Assembly: GCA_023398375.1 (NCBI GenBank)
Contig: JAEWSH010000084.1
Span: forward strand, 62,001-126,000
Reading direction: 5' to 3'
DNA from: Bacillota bacterium
Lineage (GTDB): Bacteria; Bacillota; Clostridia; Lachnospirales; Lachnospiraceae
DNA length: 64,000 bases
Part shown: piece by piece, positions 60,962 through 64,000 of the stretch
How positions within the stretch are numbered: position 1 is the stretch's first letter
How the letters are laid out: every line of letters begins with the position of its first letter
Position numbers and translations under genes: made by a program
The notes under the pieces: model-generated
Databases searched by the model: none
What the model saw: only the letters and a program-made list of their open reading frames with translations
What the model was told of the DNA's origin: nothing

Positions 60962-61975
60962 TTATCCAATAGCTGCAAATTTTTCGATATAATTTTCTAG
61001 ATCTACTTTGAAGGTGTTCCATGCTTCCGGATGTTCCACATAATATTTGGGGCATAATTTTCCGCTTGCATCATAATGCCGCAGAACATCCTCTGCATTC
61101 AGATTGTATTTTCCCAGCAGCCACGCCGTTAAGTGTAATAATGATTCATAAGTAGCTTCTGTAAAATGCCCATCCTCGTCCTGATAACAACATTCTATGG
61201 ATACAGAATCATAGTTATGATCTATAACCGCACATGCGATTTCATCCAATGGAATACATTGTACGATCTCTCCGTCATAGCCGATAATGAAGTGCGCACT
61301 TGCGGCTCTTTCACCGGAATCAGCAAGTCCTTGAAAATAACTGCGGTTCTGCATGGCTGATGTCCCTGGATTTGCTGTATAATGTACAAATACATTTTTG
61401 ACTTTGCCAAGGGCCTCTCCCGGTCTTGAATATTCATTCACTTCCAGGAAATCTTCTATTATATCCGGTTGCGTTACCTTCTTTTCTTCTTGAAAAATAT
61501 CTTCTATCAATGTTATCGGATTGTCTGTTGTGACCATGCTGTAAATGGATCTTATCAACAGGATTATAACCGCTAACATTATGATGATACTGACACCTAA
61601 CACTACACGGATAAGAATTGCCCTCTTTTTCTTCTTCTGCCTTCTTTTATGTTTCTCACTCAGGCGCATCTGTGTTGTTCGGCGTTCTCTCCTATAGGTA
61701 TCTTCCTCTTCACCAATAATATCCAGGTTGGTTATTACATCGGCACGGATTACCTTTTTTTGTTCTCTCTTGTTCGGTCTTGCACCAATCATTTGCAATT
61801 CTTTTGTTTTACGTTTTGTACCCTTCGAACTTCTATTTGTTGTTCTCCCTGCTGTCTGCGTTCTTCTATTTATTTTTTTAACTGATTCCTGCTCCGATAT
61901 CATCCTCTTTTTATGAGGTCTGTCAGCACTAAGATCAATTAACTGCATATCGGATTTAATTCTTCTCTGATCCAT
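60962..61975 (-). CDS. Membrane-anchored N-acetylmuramoyl-L-alanine amidase
   Basis: 337 residues. A very basic cytoplasmic tail (1-118) leads to one membrane segment (about 119-141). The extracytoplasmic part (about 185-330) is an Amidase_2/PGRP domain with zinc ligands His198 (VHYTANPG), His300 (RHYDASG) and Cys308 (KLCP). It would cut the lactyl-alanine bond of peptidoglycan. The long Arg/Lys-rich tail is unusual and might bind nucleic acid or the membrane; function not known. Confidence 0.88.
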   Translation of the reverse strand: MDQRRIKSDMQLIDLSADRPHKKRMISEQESVKKINRRTQTAGRTTNRSSKGTKRKTKELQMIGARPNKREQKKVIRADVITNLDIIGEEEDTYRRERRTTQMRLSEKHKRRQKKKKRAILIRVVLGVSIIIMLAVIILLIRSIYSMVTTDNPITLIEDIFQEEKKVTQPDIIEDFLEVNEYSRPGEALGKVKNVFVHYTANPGTSAMQNRSYFQGLADSGERAASAHFIIGYDGEIVQCIPLDEIACAVIDHNYDSVSIECCYQDEDGHFTEATYESLLHLTAWLLGKYNLNAEDVLRHYDASGKLCPKYYVEHPEAWNTFKVDLENYIEKFAAIG

Positions 61976-62134
61976 ATAACGTTCCTTAAAATGTGTTATC
62001 TTTTGCTACACACTTTTCTTCCCCCGCATTTGTGTAATGATAAAATGTGTAAACAAAAAATCTCCATTTTATCACGTATTTTATTTATAGCATATTTTAT
62101 GCTTCCTAATCTTTATTATTTTCTTAAGAAATTA

Positions 62135-62944
62135 TTAGTGTACTGAAATATGCAAACCTACACCTACCGGATGGATTGGAATTGCCTTATGGATCTCTGC
62201 TTTTGCCTCAAAAGATACACAATGACAAGGATATAGATTACGAATTTTGTTTTTTTTGAAATATGATATGGTATTGCTCAATTGTTCTGATACAGTAAGT
62301 AAATGGAATCCTCCGATAATACCAGCTATCCTCTCATCTTTACAGACTTTTTTGGCATATTCTGCTATATTGCAGATTCCGCTATGCGAACAACCTGTAA
62401 TAATTGTAAGTCCTTCTTTCCCCTGATACACGATCGCACTGTCTTCTCTTACGTAATCCTCCTGTAATATTCCGTCAATACGGGTTTTTCCAATTATTTT
62501 CTTCTTTTCAAATGTATTGGAATTCGGAATTTCTCCAAGAAAAATAAGATGCTCACTGATCCGAACAGGTTCTGTGGATAATAGTAAAGAGGTCAGCATT
62601 CCCAATTCTTCTTTTGAAAAAGGCGCTCCTATATTTTCCCCTTCATACTCCTTTTTATTTAACGAATTCGGATGTGTCACAATGGTTTTACCCTGCAATA
62701 GTCCATGCTGATGCAAGAACTTCAATCCTCTCGTATGATCATTATGACCATGTGAAAGACAAATAGTTGACACTTCTGTCATGTTTTTATGCAACGCCTC
62801 TGCATTACGAATACAAATATCAGAATATCCCACATCCATCAGAATTTTCTGCTCTCCATCCTCCAGATAATAGCACACCCCGGGTTCGCCCAGATAATAT
62901 TCATCAATAAAGGTATCATTATCAACCAGCACCGTTAATTCCAT
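62135..62944 (-). CDS. Metallo-beta-lactamase-fold hydrolase
   Basis: 269 residues. The metal motif HGHNDH is at 65-70 (LSHGHNDHTRGL), GCSHSGICNI follows near 185 and GGFHLL near 212, in the manner of the methanopterin-related MBL group (ribofuranosylaminobenzene phosphate synthase-like). These are often of unknown physiological function. The gene appears to be a single unit upstream of the amidase gene, and follows the deoD terminator. Confidence 0.85.
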   Translation of the reverse strand: MELTVLVDNDTFIDEYYLGEPGVCYYLEDGEQKILMDVGYSDICIRNAEALHKNMTEVSTICLSHGHNDHTRGLKFLHQHGLLQGKTIVTHPNSLNKKEYEGENIGAPFSKEELGMLTSLLLSTEPVRISEHLIFLGEIPNSNTFEKKKIIGKTRIDGILQEDYVREDSAIVYQGKEGLTIITGCSHSGICNIAEYAKKVCKDERIAGIIGGFHLLTVSEQLSNTISYFKKNKIRNLYPCHCVSFEAKAEIHKAIPIHPVGVGLHISVH

Positions 62945-62964
62945 TCTTTTCTCCCTTTCGTTAG

Positions 62965-62997
62965 AAAAGGCATTCTCTTTTTTGAGAATACCTTTTT
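62965..62997 (-). terminator. Terminator after deoD
   Basis: AAAAGG, ATTCTC, a T loop, GAGAAT and CCTTTTT form a stem with one mismatch, located just after deoD and before the MBL gene. Confidence 0.75.
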
Positions 62998-63067
62998 AGC
63001 TGCCACACATCATTCCCTCTTATGAGAATGTTCTATCACTCTTTCAGTGTAGATTTTTTTATGTTCT

Positions 63068-63784
63068 TTATGCTAATTCTAATGCTATTTCCATCATTTT
63101 GCCGAATCCGACCTGTCTGTCCTGTGCAGAAAGTTCTTCTCCGGTATACAAATGATCAGATATAGTAAGAAGACATAATGCTTTTTTACCTGCTCTTGCA
63201 GCATTCATATAGAGCGCTGCTGCTTCCATTTCTACAGCAAGTATTCCCATTTTCTTCCACAAATCATTTGCAGCAGCATCATCTGTATAGAATACATCCG
63301 ATGATAGAACATTACCAACTACCACTTTTGTTCCTTGTTCTTTTGCAATATCAATCGCTTTTTGCATTAATTCATAATTTGCGATGGGTGCAAAGGTACC
63401 CGGTAATTTGTATTGTGCGGCATAGTTGGAATTTGTACACGCTCCCATACCAATGACAACATCCATAACTTTTACTTCATCTGATATTCCACCCGCAGAA
63501 CCGATCCTGATAATGTTATCCACATCAAAAAAATGAAATAGTTCATAGGAATAGATACCTATGGATGGCATACCCATTCCACCACCCATAACAGATATTT
63601 TCTTTCCTTTGTACTCTCCTGTATATCCAAACATGTTTCTGACTGTATTAAAGCAGGTCACATTTTCTAAATATGTGTCTGCAATATATTTTGCTCTCAG
63701 CGGATCTCCCGGCATTAATACTGTTTTTGCAATATCTCCAGGTTTCGCTCCGTTATGCGGTGTAGGTACTGGTGAATTTCCCAT
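63068..63784 (-). CDS. Purine-nucleoside phosphorylase DeoD
   Basis: 238 residues. The opening TPHNGAKPGDIAKTVLMPGDPLRAK, in parts, is the family signature, with GGGMGMPSIGIYSYEL in the phosphate site and the catalytic Asp in SDHLYTGEELSA. It cleaves purine nucleosides with phosphate. The ATG follows AGGAGGAC. Confidence 0.95.
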   Translation of the reverse strand: MGNSPVPTPHNGAKPGDIAKTVLMPGDPLRAKYIADTYLENVTCFNTVRNMFGYTGEYKGKKISVMGGGMGMPSIGIYSYELFHFFDVDNIIRIGSAGGISDEVKVMDVVIGMGACTNSNYAAQYKLPGTFAPIANYELMQKAIDIAKEQGTKVVVGNVLSSDVFYTDDAAANDLWKKMGILAVEMEAAALYMNAARAGKKALCLLTISDHLYTGEELSAQDRQVGFGKMMEIALELA

Positions 63785-64000
63785 ATCATTGTCCTCCTAA
63801 GATTATTTTTTAAGTTCGGTGGCATGCTGAAAAAGCTTCAAAGGTATTTTGACTCCTGATACCTACGGATTGTTACGCACTTTGTGGTATCACGCTATAT
63901 AGTATATCATAAAATAACCTTTTTCTTCCATCTATTTCTATAATAGCTCCTTATACAGATTTAATACATTTTTATAGAAAACTGCCTCTATTTCACTTTC
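63785..64000. other. Region upstream of deoD
   Basis: Only a short hairpin-like pair GGTAT/ATACC (about 63842-63862) is seen and no riboswitch fold that I can support. The window ends before any further gene. Confidence 0.4.

Noticed and set aside
63785..64000. Purine riboswitch before deoD
   Set aside because: I could not find the conserved three-way-junction core; only a weak hairpin is present.
1..64000. tRNA, rRNA, CRISPR, insertion sequences or prophage
   Set aside because: Reading the intergenic stretches showed no cloverleaf-like segments, no regularly spaced repeats, no transposase or integrase and no phage structural genes.

Overview
The window reads as ordinary chromosome of a low-GC, anaerobic, spore-forming Bacillota, most like the Lachnospiraceae (Clostridium cluster XIVa). 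The evidence is the paired GlgC/GlgD, SpoVG, a DnaD plus DnaC/DnaI-type helicase loader pair, a ribose-type ABC sugar importer with class II aldolases and split transketolase, an F-type ATP synthase whose c subunit carries a sodium-type ligand set, and an HprK - ROK kinase - MurB - RapZ - WhiA - Crh-like operon. I see no rRNA, tRNA, CRISPR array, phage module or insertion sequence.

Layout. 1-2.8 kb (minus): glycogen genes glgC-glgD, then spoVG. 3.1-8.1 kb (plus): murC, then a DnaA-box-rich spacer, then a replication module (DnaD-domain protein, dnaC-type loader) followed by a divergent prs. 8.1-22.8 kb (minus): a sugar-catabolism island with a ribulokinase-type FGGY kinase, an RpiR regulator, an ABC importer (binding protein, ATPase, permease), two aldolase-kinase pairs on either side of a split transketolase, and a fucose/arabinose-isomerase-like protein. 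23.1-29.3 kb: queT behind a preQ1-like leader, an M29 aminopeptidase, a large anchored protein with a degenerate C39-like end, a methyltransferase and a small unknown gene. 29.3-36.6 kb (minus): complete ATP synthase operon (atpZ-I-B-E-F-H-A-G-D-C). 36.7-42.5 kb: GNAT, DUF402, SleB-type hydrolase, dCMP deaminase, upp, rpiB, Sua5 and cyclophilin. 42.9-46.4 kb: AGCS symporter, glycolytic aldolase, lipid kinase. 46.5-51.5 kb (minus): the hprK-to-crh regulatory/cell-wall operon. 51.7-63.8 kb: XRE membrane regulator, uvrC, ftsH, pyrG, a chemoreceptor, a membrane-anchored amidase, an MBL-fold protein and deoD.

How it fits together. HPr kinase, a Crh-like protein with Glu at position 15 and Ser at 46, a ROK sugar kinase and RapZ/WhiA/MurB form one promoter-to-terminator unit that links carbon-state sensing to wall synthesis. 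The sugar island is self-contained: import, isomerisation, phosphorylation, then cleavage by aldolase or transketolase. Its substrate is not set by the sequence; a branched or rare pentose handled partly by the split transketolase is a reasonable hypothesis. The most interesting non-coding signal is the run of DnaA-box-like 9-mers between murC and the helicase-loader genes (4523-4694). It includes two perfect TTATCCACA sites and three abutting head-to-tail copies, just upstream of an extended -10 promoter. Other signals worth testing are the queT leader with two exclusive folds, palindromes at the two sugar promoters, a possible attenuator before pyrG, and hairpin-rich intergenic elements that may be dispersed repeats.
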